DNA of 64,000 bases. Origin: Clostridium kluyveri DSM 555. Lineage in GTDB: Bacteria > Bacillota > Clostridia > Clostridiales > Clostridiaceae. The notes under the pieces were generated by a model. The model worked only from the letters and a program-made list of their open reading frames with translations, was not told the origin of the DNA and ran no database searches. Position 1 is the stretch's first letter; every line of letters begins with the position of its first letter. The stretch is from contig NC_009706.1 of NCBI RefSeq assembly GCF_000016505.1, positions 1,488,001 through 1,552,000 on the forward strand, read 5' to 3'. The position numbers and the translations under genes were made by a program. This document shows, piece by piece, positions 1 through 9,234 of this stretch.

Positions 1-704
1 TAGCAGAAGCATTGGTTAGATCTAATGCCATAGATGTATTGGTAGTGGATTCAGTAGCTGCATTAGTACCAAAGGCAGAAATAGAAGGAGAAATGGGAGA
101 TTCTCATGTGGGATTACAGGCTAGGCTTATGTCTCAGGCGCTTAGAAAGCTTACATCATCTATAAACAAATCAAAATGTGTTACTATATTTATAAATCAA
201 TTGAGGGAAAAAGTGGGAATTATGTTTGGAAATCCTGAAGTTACTCCTGGAGGAAGAGCATTAAAGTTTTATTCTTCTGTGAGAATGGACGTGAGAAGAA
301 TAGATTCTATAAAACAGGGAGATACCATGGTAGGAAATAGAACAAAAGTAAAGGTTATTAAAAATAAGGTGGCACCTCCTTTTAAACAGGCTGAATTTGA
401 CATAATGTATAATCAAGGTATATCAAGAGAAGGAAATGTACTGGATGTAGGAGTTAGGGAAGATTTTGTTCAAAAAAGTGGAGCTTGGTTTTCATATAAG
501 GAAATAAGGCTTGGACAAGGTAGAGAAAATGCAAAACAGTTTTTAAGAGAAAATACAGATATTTTATTTGAGATTGAAAATAAAATAAGGGAAAAATATA
601 ATCTTCCTATAGATAAAAGCAATTTGTCAAGTGACAAAAATCAAAATGAAAAAAGTACCAAAGAGGATAATAAAAAGCAAGACAGTAAGAATTTATCAAA
701 GTAG
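1..704 (+). CDS. recA: RecA recombinase, 3' part (5' end outside window)
   Basis: RecA forms the ATP-dependent filament on single-stranded DNA for strand exchange and SOS induction. The reading frame is open from base 3, so the gene starts upstream of the window; about 234 codons are visible. Seen: the Walker B strand ([10 protein letters not shown]), the conserved [14 protein letters not shown] stretch, the loop with [17 protein letters not shown] and [12 protein letters not shown], and the C-terminal domain. It ends in a Lys/Asn/Asp-rich tail, usual for RecA and variable between species. The N-terminal Walker A is not in the window. The next gene, rny, has its own promoter about 180 bp downstream; recA followed by RNase Y is a common order in clostridia. 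Identification is secure. Confidence 0.97.
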   Translation, partial: AEALVRSNAIDVLVVDSVAALVPKAEIEGEMGDSHVGLQARLMSQALRKLTSSINKSKCVTIFINQLREKVGIMFGNPEVTPGGRALKFYSSVRMDVRRIDSIKQGDTMVGNRTKVKVIKNKVAPPFKQAEFDIMYNQGISREGNVLDVGVREDFVQKSGAWFSYKEIRLGQGRENAKQFLRENTDILFEIENKIREKYNLPIDKSNLSSDKNQNEKSTKEDNKKQDSKNLSK

Positions 705-1032
705 GATGCCTTAAAAGTAATATTTACAATGGTGCAAATAATGATTAGATACGATAATTGAGACTTGAATTCAATCTGGCTTTTTGTTTTACCTGTGGCA
801 TGTTTTAAGAGTATAATTTTTAAAATAGAAACAGGAAAAATAATAGGCAATTATTAGTATACTGAATAAAATCATATAACTTGACAATAATTCAAATATA
901 ATATAAAATTAATACAAATTCTGGTTTATCATGTATTTAGGAATTACCAATTGAATAATATGACACCTTTTCTATGCTTGCATATTTAACAGAAATATAG
1001 ATTTACATAATAAGAGCAAAGGAGGTGTTCAT
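705..1032. other. Intergenic region recA-rny
   Basis: About 330 bp without a convincing gene. A weak stem around 757-775 (ATTGA/TCAAT) is followed by a T-rich run and could end recA. The only other structure seen is the rny promoter listed separately. A 69-codon ORF on the minus strand here has no supported start or family. Confidence 0.5.
881..909 (+). promoter_or_regulatory. Putative sigma-A promoter of rny
   Basis: TTGACA at 881-886 with TAAAAT at 904-909, spacing 17 bp. An overlapping TATAAA at 902 would give 15 bp. The start of transcription would leave a leader of about 115 nt before rny. Confidence 0.5.
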
Positions 1033-2577
1033 GTGAATTACATGATAATATATGAAATTATTGCTGGTATACTAATAGTTGTTGCTATATTAATTCATTT
1101 TAATATAATGAAAAATAAAGTAGCTGCTATAAAATCACAGACTATTTATGAGTCTAATAGATTAAAGGAAGAGGCAAAAAAAGAAGCTCAATCCCAAAAA
1201 AAAGAAGCTATACTGGAGGCTAAAGAGGAAGTTCATAAATTAAGAAATGATTTGGAAAGAGAATCTAGAGATAGAAGAATGGAAATTCAAAGGCTAGAAA
1301 AAAGAGTATTGCAAAGAGAAGAATTATTAGATAAGAAGAATGATGTCCTTGAAAAGAGAGAAAGTAGCCTGGATAAAAAACAACAGGAAATTGATAAAGT
1401 GCAGGCAAAAGTAGAAGAATTATACCAGAAGCAGAGAGAAGAACTTGAAAGGTTATCAGGTTTGAGTTCTGAAGAGGCTAAGGATATCTTGTTAGAAGAG
1501 GTTAATAAAGAAATAAAACATGAATCTGCTATGATGATTAAAGAAGTTGAAACAAAGGCTAAAGAAGAAGCGGATAAAAGGGCAAGGGAAATTATAACTT
1601 CCGCTATTCAAAGATGTGCAGCAGATCATGTGGCAGAAACTACAGTACATGTTGTAACGCTTCCTAATGATGAAATGAAGGGAAGGATAATAGGTAGAGA
1701 AGGTAGAAATATAAGAACCCTTGAAACTTTAACAGGTGTAGATTTAATAATAGATGATACACCTGAAGCTGTGATATTGTCGGGTTTTGATCCTATAAGA
1801 AGAGAAGTTGCTAGAATAGCATTGGAAAAACTTATAATTGATGGAAGAATACATCCGGCAAGAATTGAAGAAATGGTTGAAAAAGCTGAAAAGGAATTGG
1901 AAAATGATATTAAGGAAGAAGGGGAACAAGCAACTTTTGAAACTGGTGTACATGGTCTTCATATAGAATTAATAAAATTGCTAGGAAGGTTGAAATATAG
2001 AACTAGTTATGGTCAGAATGTTTTGAAACACTCGGTGGAAGTTGCATATCTAGCTGGACTTATGGCATCAGAGATTGGAATAGACCCAACTATAGCAAAA
2101 AGAGCAGGATTACTTCATGATATAGGCAAAGCAGTGGATCACGAAGTTGAAGGACCACATGCTGTTATAGGGGCAGAAATTGCTAAAAAATACAGAGAAT
2201 CACCTGTAGTTGTAAATGCCATTGGAGCTCACCATGGAGACTTGGAATTCCAATCCTTAGAAGATGTACTTGTTCAGGCAGCAGATGCTATTTCAGCAGC
2301 AAGGCCTGGAGCTAGAAGGGAAACATTAGAAGCATATATTAAGCGTTTGGAAAAATTAGAAAAAATAGCAAATACATGTGAAGGCGTAGAAAAGTCATAT
2401 GCCATTCAAGCGGGAAGAGAACTTAGAATTATGGTTAAACCAGAAGATATTGATGATGCAGGAGCCCTTGAAATGGCAAGGAACATAGTAAAGAAAATTG
2501 AGGAAGAACTAGAGTATCCTGGCCAGATTAAGGTAAATGTTATTAGAGAAACTCGTGCAATTGAATATGCAAAATAA
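1033..2577 (+). CDS. rny: Ribonuclease Y
   Basis: Membrane-anchored endoribonuclease that starts mRNA decay in Firmicutes. 514 aa, close to the usual ~520. Domains in order: one N-terminal membrane helix (residues ~4-24); a long charged coiled coil (~30-190, rich in KEEAKKEAQ-like heptads); a KH RNA-binding domain with [15 protein letters not shown] (~220-270); an HD domain with LLHDIGK (~360) carrying the catalytic His-Asp pair, followed by AHHGD. Start chosen is GTG 1033, five bases after GGAGGTG; an ATG at 1042 is the alternative and would remove three residues. A T-tailed hairpin follows directly, so it is probably transcribed alone. Confidence 0.97.
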   Translation: MNYMIIYEIIAGILIVVAILIHFNIMKNKVAAIKSQTIYESNRLKEEAKKEAQSQKKEAILEAKEEVHKLRNDLERESRDRRMEIQRLEKRVLQREELLDKKNDVLEKRESSLDKKQQEIDKVQAKVEELYQKQREELERLSGLSSEEAKDILLEEVNKEIKHESAMMIKEVETKAKEEADKRAREIITSAIQRCAADHVAETTVHVVTLPNDEMKGRIIGREGRNIRTLETLTGVDLIIDDTPEAVILSGFDPIRREVARIALEKLIIDGRIHPARIEEMVEKAEKELENDIKEEGEQATFETGVHGLHIELIKLLGRLKYRTSYGQNVLKHSVEVAYLAGLMASEIGIDPTIAKRAGLLHDIGKAVDHEVEGPHAVIGAEIAKKYRESPVVVNAIGAHHGDLEFQSLEDVLVQAADAISAARPGARRETLEAYIKRLEKLEKIANTCEGVEKSYAIQAGRELRIMVKPEDIDDAGALEMARNIVKKIEEELEYPGQIKVNVIRETRAIEYAK

Positions 2578-2614
2578 TTTAAGTAATAAGTAAATTAATA
2601 TAACATAGAAAAGT

Positions 2615-2658
2615 ATTCCTTTTAGATTTTGCCTTTACAAAACCTAAAAGGAATTTTT
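2615..2658 (+). terminator. Intrinsic terminator after rny
   Basis: Perfect 11-bp stem, ATTCCTTTTAG (2615-2625) with CTAAAAGGAAT (2644-2654), followed by TTTT. It separates rny from spoVS. Confidence 0.85.
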
Positions 2659-2725
2659 GATTTTATGTAGAATAATATATAGTAGTATCAAATAAAGTTA
2701 ATATAATATTTATAGGAGGTTTATT

Positions 2726-2986
2726 ATGGAGGTATTAAAGGTTTCAGCAAAATCAAGTCCAAATTCAGTTGCAGGAGCGTTAGCAGGAGTTTTAAGAGAG
2801 AGAGGAGCAGCGGAGATACAAGCTATAGGGGCAGGAGCGTTAAATCAAGCTATTAAGGCTGTAGCGATTGCTAGGGGGTTTGTAGCACCTAGTGGAATCG
2901 ATTTAATATGTATACCGGCGTTTACGGACATTGAAATAGATGGGGAAGAAAGAACGGCTATTAAATTAATAGTACAACCAAGATAG
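2726..2986 (+). CDS. spoVS: Stage V sporulation protein S
   Basis: Small Alba-like regulator needed for progression of sporulation at stage V; its biochemical target is not settled. 86 aa, the exact usual length. The sequence is the typical nearly invariant one: KVSAKSSPNSVAGALAG at the start, IQAIGAGALNQAIKA in the middle, IDLICIPAFTDIEIDGEE and a C-terminal KLIVQPR. ATG 2726 follows TAGGAGGT with 7-bp spacing. A terminator precedes and another follows, so it is a single-gene unit. Identification is secure. Confidence 0.97.
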   Translation: MEVLKVSAKSSPNSVAGALAGVLRERGAAEIQAIGAGALNQAIKAVAIARGFVAPSGIDLICIPAFTDIEIDGEERTAIKLIVQPR

Positions 2987-3011
2987 TAATAATTAATTAT
3001 TAATGTTTGTT

Positions 3012-3043
3012 AAGGGACTTGAAGGGTATCTCAAGTCCTTTTA
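3012..3043 (+). terminator. Intrinsic terminator after spoVS
   Basis: Stem GGGACTTGA / TCAAGTCC(T) around an 8-base loop, followed by TTTTAT. Confidence 0.85.
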
Positions 3044-3068
3044 TGAGGTACTAATTTGCAAAGTTATG

Positions 3069-3096
3069 TTGACTATATCATATACTGTGATAAAAT
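3069..3096 (+). promoter_or_regulatory. Putative promoter of the lipid-linked sugar genes
   Basis: TTGACT at 3069-3074 and TAAAAT at 3091-3096, spacing 16 bp, about 55 bp before the UbiA-family gene. Confidence 0.4.
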
Positions 3097-3150
3097 GTAA
3101 AAAGATGTTTAGTTAAGTAGCAATATGATAAGTATAGTGGAGGGAATTTT

Positions 3151-4011
3151 ATGGCAGCAGTAATTGAATTAATGAGACCTAAACAGTGGATTAAGAATTT
3201 TTTTATATTTGCAGCAATCATATTCTCGGGAAATTTTTTAAAATTAGAATTATTAAAGAATAATTTGTTTACATATGTTCTATTTTGTGTAGGGTCTTCT
3301 GTAGTTTATATATTAAATGATATAGTGGATATTGAAAAAGATAGATGCCATCCTGATAAAAAGAATAGACCTCTTCCAAGTGGTCGTGTGTCTAAAAATA
3401 CAGCTTTTATTTTAGCTAGCATATTATTTGTTCTAGTATTATGTTTTTCATATATTTTATTAGATATAAAAGTTGTATTTATAATATTATTATATATTAT
3501 AGTAAATGTATGCTATACTTTTAAACTTAAAAATGTAGTTATAATAGATGTTATGACTATTGCTCTTGGATTCGTGCTTAGAGTTGAAAGTGGAAGTATC
3601 GCTACAGGAGCAGAGGTATCACCTTGGCTGTTTTTATGTACAGTGCTTTTATCTTTATTTTTGGCTCTTAACAAGAGAAAAAGTGAACTTACGGTTTTAA
3701 AAGATAGAAGTAGTTCTTCAAGAATGATACTGGCAAAGTACTCTGTTGAGAATATTAATAAAATGCTTACTATAGTAAATCCATCTATATTGATGGCCTA
3801 CTGTTTATATACCTTTGGCTCCATACAAAGTGATACAATGATATTTACAATACCTTTTGTTTTATATGGTATATTTAGATATGAATATTTAATGGACAGA
3901 AAAAATATAGGGGGTAAACCAGAAGACGTATTTGAAAAAGATATACCTTTTTTAATTAATATATTATTGTGGATTGGAGCTGTTATAATTATAATATACT
4001 TAAAACTATAG
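3151..4011 (+). CDS. UbiA-family prenyl-phosphate phosphoribosyltransferase-like membrane protein
   Basis: 286 aa, about eight to nine hydrophobic segments. The first Asp-rich UbiA motif is LNDIVDIEKDRCHP, followed by KKNRPLPSG; the second region reads DVMTIALGFVLRVESG. These variants (NDxxDxExDxxHPxKxxRPLPSG, and DVxxIAxGFVLR) are those of decaprenyl-phosphate 5-phosphoribosyltransferase, which moves phosphoribose from PRPP to a polyprenyl phosphate, rather than of MenA or UbiA. The start region MRPKQWIKN also fits. It heads a tight three-gene set with a GT39-like transferase and an SMR-type flippase, which supports a lipid-linked pentose role. The substrate is inferred. Start ATG 3151 after GGAGGG. 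Confidence 0.75.
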   Translation: MAAVIELMRPKQWIKNFFIFAAIIFSGNFLKLELLKNNLFTYVLFCVGSSVVYILNDIVDIEKDRCHPDKKNRPLPSGRVSKNTAFILASILFVLVLCFSYILLDIKVVFIILLYIIVNVCYTFKLKNVVIIDVMTIALGFVLRVESGSIATGAEVSPWLFLCTVLLSLFLALNKRKSELTVLKDRSSSSRMILAKYSVENINKMLTIVNPSILMAYCLYTFGSIQSDTMIFTIPFVLYGIFRYEYLMDRKNIGGKPEDVFEKDIPFLINILLWIGAVIIIIYLKL

Positions 4012-4029
4012 AAAGGACATAATTTAAAT

Positions 4030-5313
4030 ATGGAAATTATGAGTTTTTGGCATAAAAGTAATGACAAACAAAAATATGGGATGACTGAAAATAATACTTA
4101 CTATAATATAATTATAGCTATAGGAATTATTTTATCAATACTATGGATAACTTTTATAGATGCGAAGCCATTTTCGGATTTTGACTATTACTATACTTTG
4201 GCTGTAAATATAGCTAATGGAGGAGCCTTTGGAAATACTTATACCTCTGTAGGATATTCTATAGTGCTGGGAGGAATATTTAAACTTTTTGGAGCGAGTA
4301 TATTTAAAGCAAAGGTATTCAATCTATGTATAACTTTTATAAATTATATATGTTTTAAAGCTATTTTATCTAAGATAAGCTTAAAAGAGAGAGACAGGAA
4401 AATCATATTCACAATATTTGTATTGTTTCCAAATAATATATTTTATAATAATATTTTGGGCACAGAAGTACTTTTTACATCTGTACTTCTCATAATTACA
4501 TATCTTTATTTTAGTGATATTAGGTATAAGTATTTTTTCATAGGAATACTTACTGGACTAAATACAATTGTGAAGCCATTTTTTATAATAGTTTTTTTTG
4601 CTTTATTTTTAGTTGATATTGTAAAACATAAAAATTTTTTTAAAGCTGTATTAAATTCCATTACCGTACTTATAGTATCTATTATTGTAATTTCACCCTG
4701 GGTATATAGAAATACAAAATTAATGGGCCAATTCACCTATGTATCCAATAATGGAGGAATAGTGCTTTACATAAATAATAATTCTCAAAATCATTCGGGA
4801 AGATGGATGGCAGCTTCTAAAGTTGAGAATTCTATTGTAAATACTGAAGAATATAAAAAAGCCAATAAGACAGAACAAAATAAAATGTTAAGTGATGCAG
4901 CAAAAAAATGGATAAGAAATCATCCTGTGCAATTTATAGAACTAGGATTTAAAAGACTTTATAATACATATTTTTGGGGTGATGATGTTTTATATAGTAC
5001 CTATAATAGTGGTGTAAGTGCCTATTATAATAAAGTTTTATTTGCAGTTACAAATATCATAAAAATAATTGTGTTTCTGCCAGCTATTTTATATATTTTA
5101 ATATATTTTTTTAAAACACTTATTTATATATTTCAAGGAAAATCTCAAGCACTTGATAAATTTACTGTATATTTAATTGTAATATTTTTTATGTTTACTT
5201 CTATATATTTTATAACAGAAGGTCAAGGAAGATATTCTTTTCCAGAGATATTTATAATGGTATGTTGTTTCTACTTTTTTTTGAAGAATTTATTTCAGAG
5301 AGTCAGAGGATAG
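4030..5313 (+). CDS. Glycosyltransferase family 39-like integral membrane protein
   Basis: 427 aa with roughly ten membrane segments. After helix 1 comes an acidic DAKPFSDFDYYY loop, as in GT-C enzymes whose first extracytoplasmic loop carries the catalytic Asp; next come VGYSIVLGGIFKLFG and a long C-terminal extracytoplasmic part (~240-320) before the last helices. GT-C enzymes of this type use a polyprenyl-phosphate sugar as donor and act outside the membrane. It lies 18 bp after the UbiA-family gene and 4 bp before the SMR gene, so the three are almost surely one operon. Acceptor unknown. The start is uncertain: ATG 4030 has a distant GAAAGGA; ATG 4039 and 4081 are alternatives. Confidence 0.65.
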   Translation: MEIMSFWHKSNDKQKYGMTENNTYYNIIIAIGIILSILWITFIDAKPFSDFDYYYTLAVNIANGGAFGNTYTSVGYSIVLGGIFKLFGASIFKAKVFNLCITFINYICFKAILSKISLKERDRKIIFTIFVLFPNNIFYNNILGTEVLFTSVLLIITYLYFSDIRYKYFFIGILTGLNTIVKPFFIIVFFALFLVDIVKHKNFFKAVLNSITVLIVSIIVISPWVYRNTKLMGQFTYVSNNGGIVLYINNNSQNHSGRWMAASKVENSIVNTEEYKKANKTEQNKMLSDAAKKWIRNHPVQFIELGFKRLYNTYFWGDDVLYSTYNSGVSAYYNKVLFAVTNIIKIIVFLPAILYILIYFFKTLIYIFQGKSQALDKFTVYLIVIFFMFTSIYFITEGQGRYSFPEIFIMVCCFYFFLKNLFQRVRG

Positions 5314-5317
5314 ACCT

Positions 5318-5674
5318 ATGATTCCATTAATACTTATATCAGTTTTTTTAGGTGCAATGGGGCAGGTACTTGTAAAATATGGTGCGGTAAATTTAGAATT
5401 GAATTTTACTATAAAATATTTGCTCCCCAGTATTTTCAATATATTAAAAAACATGCCTGTAATGCTTGGAATTATATCCTACGGATTAAGTTTTTTGATT
5501 TGGATAAAGGTTTTAAGTAAAGTAGAATTAAGCTATGCTTATCCAATGGTGAGTTTGGGATATGTGATAACTATGATGTTTTCCTATTTTGTATTTAAGG
5601 AAAATATATCTCTTATAAGGATATTAGGAGTAGTTTTTATAATACTAGGAGTAGTATTGGTTTCGAGAAGTTAG
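5318..5674 (+). CDS. SMR/EamA-type small membrane protein, probable lipid-linked sugar flippase
   Basis: 118 aa with four hydrophobic helices and no soluble domain. It resembles ArnE/ArnF-type undecaprenyl-phosphate-aminoarabinose flippase subunits: AMGQVLVKYGA in helix 1, and LSYAYPMVSLGYVITMMFSYFVFKE before the last helix, the typical SMR/EamA end. Its place right behind a phosphoribosyltransferase-like UbiA protein and a GT-C enzyme supports a role in moving the polyprenyl-linked sugar across the membrane. A generic SMR drug or cation exporter is the alternative, but these usually carry a membrane Glu in helix 1, not obvious here. Overlaps nothing; the aminotransferase start lies 50 bp on. 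Confidence 0.65.
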   Translation: MIPLILISVFLGAMGQVLVKYGAVNLELNFTIKYLLPSIFNILKNMPVMLGIISYGLSFLIWIKVLSKVELSYAYPMVSLGYVITMMFSYFVFKENISLIRILGVVFIILGVVLVSRS

Positions 5675-5724
5675 AAATGAAAATAATACATGATTTAAAT
5701 TTAAATTGTAATGGAGGAATAAAA

Positions 5725-6918
5725 ATGATACTTTCAGAAAAGGCTGAAAAAATTCAGCCATCTATAACTTTGGCCATAACTGCTAAGGCAAAAAAAATGA
5801 AATCAGAGGGAATTGATGTAATAGGATTTGGGGCTGGAGAACCGGATTTTAATACTCCAGAAAATATTCAACAGGCTGCTGTAAGTGCTATGAAGGAGGG
5901 ATATACAAAATATACTCCTGCATCTGGTATTGCAGAACTTAAAAAAGCCATTATGAAGAAATTTAAAAAAGATAATGACCTTAAGTATGATGAAAATCAA
6001 ATTATAATATCTACAGGAGCAAAACAGTGTCTTACAAATGTATTTGCGGCAACTTTGAATTCTGGAGATGAAGTTATTATAGCTGTACCCTACTGGGTAA
6101 GTTATCCAGAACTTGTGAAACTTTCAGATGGCATACCAGTATTTATAGATACTAAAAAAGAAAATGACTTTAAATATACTGTAGAAGATTTAAAGGCAGC
6201 ATATAGTGAAAAAACTAAAATGATTATAATAAATAATCCTAATAATCCTACAGGTACTATTTATTCAAAGGAGGAACTTGAAAAAATTGCAGATTTTGCA
6301 AGGGAAAAAGATATTCTTATTCTATCAGATGAAATATATGAAAAGCTTATATACGATGAAATGAAGCATGTTAGCATAGCTGGCCTGTCTGAAGATGCCT
6401 ATAAGAGAACCATTGTTATAAATGGAGTTTCCAAGACTTATGCTATGACTGGATGGAGAATAGGATATGCTGCAGCAGATAAGGATATAATTAAACTTAT
6501 GTCAAATATCCAAAGTCATACTACTGGCAATCCTAATTCTATAGCTCAATACGCTTCTGTAGCAGCAATAGATGGAGAAGAGTCTCAGATAGAGGAAATG
6601 GTTAGGGAATTTAAAAGAAGAAGAGATTACATGGTAGATAAAATAAGTAAAATACCAGGTGTTTCATATCTAAATCCTAAAGGAGCTTTTTATGTAATGT
6701 TAAACATATCAGAAACTTTTGGAAAGAATATAGATGGAGTTACCATAGATGATTCATTGAGTTTTTCAGAACAGCTTCTGGAAAAAGAAAAAGTTGCAGT
6801 AGTACCTGGACTGGGCTTTGGAATAGATGGATACGTAAGATTATCTTATGCTACATCTATGGAAAATATAAAAGAAGGACTGGATAGAATAGAAAGATTT
6901 ATATTAAATTTAAAATAA
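5725..6918 (+). CDS. PLP-dependent aminotransferase (aspartate aminotransferase type)
   Basis: Class I/II aminotransferase of the aspartate aminotransferase Ib group; moves an amino group from aspartate, or possibly an aromatic amino acid, to 2-oxoglutarate. 397 aa from ATG 5725, which follows GGAGGAAT at 6-bp spacing; an in-frame ATG at 5677 would add 16 unlikely residues. Seen: GFGAGEPDFNTP near the start, YTPASGIAELKKAI, NNPNNPTGTIY, the Asp and Tyr of LSDEIYEKLIY, the PLP lysine in SKTYAMTGWRIGY, and the substrate arginine in RLSYATS. HPr follows 19 bp downstream and may be co-transcribed. Exact substrate is not decided. Confidence 0.88.
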   Translation: MILSEKAEKIQPSITLAITAKAKKMKSEGIDVIGFGAGEPDFNTPENIQQAAVSAMKEGYTKYTPASGIAELKKAIMKKFKKDNDLKYDENQIIISTGAKQCLTNVFAATLNSGDEVIIAVPYWVSYPELVKLSDGIPVFIDTKKENDFKYTVEDLKAAYSEKTKMIIINNPNNPTGTIYSKEELEKIADFAREKDILILSDEIYEKLIYDEMKHVSIAGLSEDAYKRTIVINGVSKTYAMTGWRIGYAAADKDIIKLMSNIQSHTTGNPNSIAQYASVAAIDGEESQIEEMVREFKRRRDYMVDKISKIPGVSYLNPKGAFYVMLNISETFGKNIDGVTIDDSLSFSEQLLEKEKVAVVPGLGFGIDGYVRLSYATSMENIKEGLDRIERFILNLK

Positions 6919-6937
6919 AAAAGTAGAGGTGAATTAT

Positions 6938-7198
6938 GTGGTTTCTAGAGAAGTTATAGTTAAAAGTCCCACAGGCTTACATGCAAGGCCCGCAACTCTT
7001 TTAGTTAAAAAAGCCTCTTCATTTAAATCAGAATTATATATAGAATTTAAAGAGAAAAGAGCTAATATAAAGAGTTTGATTGGAGTACTATCATTGGGTG
7101 TACCTAAAGGGGCCAATGTAAAAATTACTGCATGTGGTGATGATGAATCTTTAGCAGTAGAAGAAGTAGTCAGATTAATAAAATCCCTGGAGGAATAA
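6938..7198 (+). CDS. ptsH: Phosphocarrier protein HPr
   Basis: HPr carries phosphate from enzyme I to PTS permeases at His15 and, when phosphorylated at Ser46 by HprK, acts with CcpA in carbon repression. Start GTG 6938 is chosen over GTG 6929 because it puts the histidine of TGLHARPA exactly at residue 15 and the serine of KSLIGV exactly at 46, and because AGAGGTG then has 6-7-bp spacing. 86 aa. His15 makes it HPr rather than Crh. No enzyme I gene is adjacent, as is common in clostridia. The matching kinase, hprK, is in this window at 52.9 kb. Confidence 0.93.
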   Translation: MVSREVIVKSPTGLHARPATLLVKKASSFKSELYIEFKEKRANIKSLIGVLSLGVPKGANVKITACGDDESLAVEEVVRLIKSLEE

Positions 7199-7225
7199 AA
7201 TAATTTAGCTATAGTGAAGTTTAGA

Positions 7226-7260
7226 AATAGAAGATCTTATTTTTAAGGTCTTCTATTTTA
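7226..7260. terminator. Bidirectional terminator between ptsH and the DUF378 gene
   Basis: Stem AATAGAAGA (7226-7234) / TCTTCTATT (7249-7257) with T-rich flank on the + side and A-rich flank on the other, between convergent genes. Confidence 0.8.
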
Positions 7261-7267
7261 ATTTATA

Positions 7268-7483
7268 TTATTTACAGCTATTTTTGGTTTTAAAAAATAA
7301 TATAATCATATTTAATCCTGCTACTCCTATAAGTATGTACAGTATTCTTCCTATTAAATTTACAGGTTCTCCAAATATGATTCCTATTATGTTAAAATTA
7401 AATAGACCTATAAGTCCCCAATTTAGTGCACCTAAAACCATTAGGATTAAAGAAACTTTATCTATGATACTAAATTTATACAT
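7268..7483 (-). CDS. DUF378 family small membrane protein
   Basis: 71 aa, two membrane helices with a short loop. The family signature is clear: LILMVLGALNWGLIGLFNF in the first helix, then a glycine- and isoleucine-rich second helix (LYILIGVAGLN). The family (YuzA in Bacillus) has no known function. Convergent with ptsH. The start ATG 7483 has only a weak A/G-rich site, but a hairpin with GAGAC/GTCTC arms lies directly upstream at 7502-7516 in the leader. Confidence 0.85.
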   Translation of the reverse strand: MYKFSIIDKVSLILMVLGALNWGLIGLFNFNIIGIIFGEPVNLIGRILYILIGVAGLNMIILFFKTKNSCK

Positions 7484-7622
7484 ATCTTTTATTTATTGAG
7501 AGAGACTTGTTGTCTCATTTTCAATAAAAACTCACCTACCTTTGTAAAATAATCATTAATTAAAGTATATTAATAATCTTGCAGAGTAGAACTTAAGTTT
7601 TATAATTTATATGTATAAAATG

Positions 7623-7650
7623 CACAATGATTTGATTATTGTGTTATAAT
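7623..7650 (+). promoter_or_regulatory. Putative purB promoter with overlapping dyad
   Basis: A TATAAT at 7645-7650 lies 42 bp before purB. Directly upstream is an inverted repeat CACAAT (7623-7628) / ATTGTG (7638-7643), placed where an operator would block the -35 to -10 region. No good -35 hexamer is seen, consistent with an activated or regulated promoter. It does not match the Bacillus PurR box as I know it. Confidence 0.4.
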
Positions 7651-7691
7651 GTGAATGGAAAATTTAATTACATATATGGAGGAATTCTTAC

Positions 7692-9122
7692 ATGAGAGAT
7701 ACATATAATACACCTTTAAATAGCAGATATGCATCTAAAGAAATGAGTTACATATTTTCAGATGAAGTAAAGTTTAGGACATGGAGAAAACTCTGGGTAG
7801 TTCTTGCAGAGTGTGAAAAAGAGTTGGGACTTAATATAACCTCTGAACAAATAGATGAGTTAAAAGCTAATATGGAAAATATAAATTATGAAGATGCTAA
7901 AAAAAGAGAAAAAGAAGTGCGTCATGATGTTATGAGTCATGTGTATGCTTACGGGCTGCAGTGTCCTAAAGCGAAGGGAATAATACATCTGGGCGCAACA
8001 AGCTGTTATGTAGGAGATAATACGGACTTAATAATTATGAGGAAAGGTCTTTACATATTAAAAAGAAAAATTTTAAATGTGATAAATTATCTTACAGAGT
8101 TTGCCTTGAAATATAGAGATTTACCTACCCTTGGATTTACCCACCTACAGCCAGCACAGCTTACTACAGTGGGAAAAAGGGCAACACTTTGGATACAGGA
8201 TTTATATTTGGATATTGAAAATATTGATTTTGTAATAGATAAAATGAGATTTAGAGGAGTAAAAGGTACTACTGGAACCCAAGCTAGTTTTATGGAATTG
8301 TTCAATGAAGATGAAGAAAAAGTAAAAAAACTAGATAAGATGGTAACTGAAAGAATGGATTTTAAAGAAGAATTTATGGTTACAGGTCAAACATATACTA
8401 GAAAATTGGATTCCATAATATTAAATACTCTTTCTGAGATTTCTCAAAGTGCCTATAAGTTTAGTAATGATCTAAGATTATTGCAAAATATGAAGGAGAT
8501 GGAGGAACCTTTTGAAAAAAATCAAATAGGCTCTTCTGCTATGGCTTATAAGAGAAATCCTATGAGATGTGAGAGAATAGGGGCTCTTGCAAGGTATGTA
8601 ATAATAAATACTTTAAATCCAGCTATTACAGCTGCTACACAATGGTTTGAAAGAACTTTAGATGATTCTGCCAATAAAAGAATAGCTATACCAGAAGCCT
8701 TTTTAGCCTTAGATGGTATATTAAATCTATATATGAATGTATCTGAGAATATGGTGGTGTATCCAAAAGTGATTGAATCTCATGTAGCTAAGGAGCTTCC
8801 TTTTATGTGTACGGAAAATATAATAATGGAAGCAGTTAAAAGAGGAGGAGACAGGCAAGAACTTCATGAAAGAATTAGAGTCCATTCTATGGAAGCGGCT
8901 AAAATGGTAAAAGAATATGGAATGGAAAATGATCTTTTAGAGAGAGTTGTAAAAGATTCTTTCTTTAAAATGACTAAAGAAGAGATACTATCCCTTGTTG
9001 ATGCTAAAAAATTTATAGGAAGAGCACCAGGGCAAGTAATAGACTTTATAGAATACAAGATAAAGCCTCTTTTAGAAAAGAACAAAGAATTTTTAGGAGA
9101 AGAAGCCGAAATAAATGTTTAA
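7692..9122 (+). CDS. purB: Adenylosuccinate lyase
   Basis: Fumarase/aspartase superfamily enzyme acting twice in purine synthesis: it splits SAICAR to AICAR and adenylosuccinate to AMP, releasing fumarate. 476 aa. Seen: SRYASKEMSYIFSDE at the start, HVYAYGLQCP and HLGATSCYVGDN with the conserved His, THLQPAQLTTVGKR with the general acid, and the superfamily signature GSSAMAYKRNPMRCE. The variant length and sequence are of the longer eukaryote-like PurB found in clostridia. ATG 7692 follows GGAGGAAT. It lies alone rather than in a pur operon. Confidence 0.95.
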   Translation: MRDTYNTPLNSRYASKEMSYIFSDEVKFRTWRKLWVVLAECEKELGLNITSEQIDELKANMENINYEDAKKREKEVRHDVMSHVYAYGLQCPKAKGIIHLGATSCYVGDNTDLIIMRKGLYILKRKILNVINYLTEFALKYRDLPTLGFTHLQPAQLTTVGKRATLWIQDLYLDIENIDFVIDKMRFRGVKGTTGTQASFMELFNEDEEKVKKLDKMVTERMDFKEEFMVTGQTYTRKLDSIILNTLSEISQSAYKFSNDLRLLQNMKEMEEPFEKNQIGSSAMAYKRNPMRCERIGALARYVIINTLNPAITAATQWFERTLDDSANKRIAIPEAFLALDGILNLYMNVSENMVVYPKVIESHVAKELPFMCTENIIMEAVKRGGDRQELHERIRVHSMEAAKMVKEYGMENDLLERVVKDSFFKMTKEEILSLVDAKKFIGRAPGQVIDFIEYKIKPLLEKNKEFLGEEAEINV

Positions 9123-9234
9123 ATCATATTTAAATGGCTATTTTGAGTAAATGATTTAAAAGCTGTTGGTAACTATAAAATAAAGCCTTCATATTCTGAT
9201 AGTATAATGCATTTAGAATTATGGAGGTATTATA

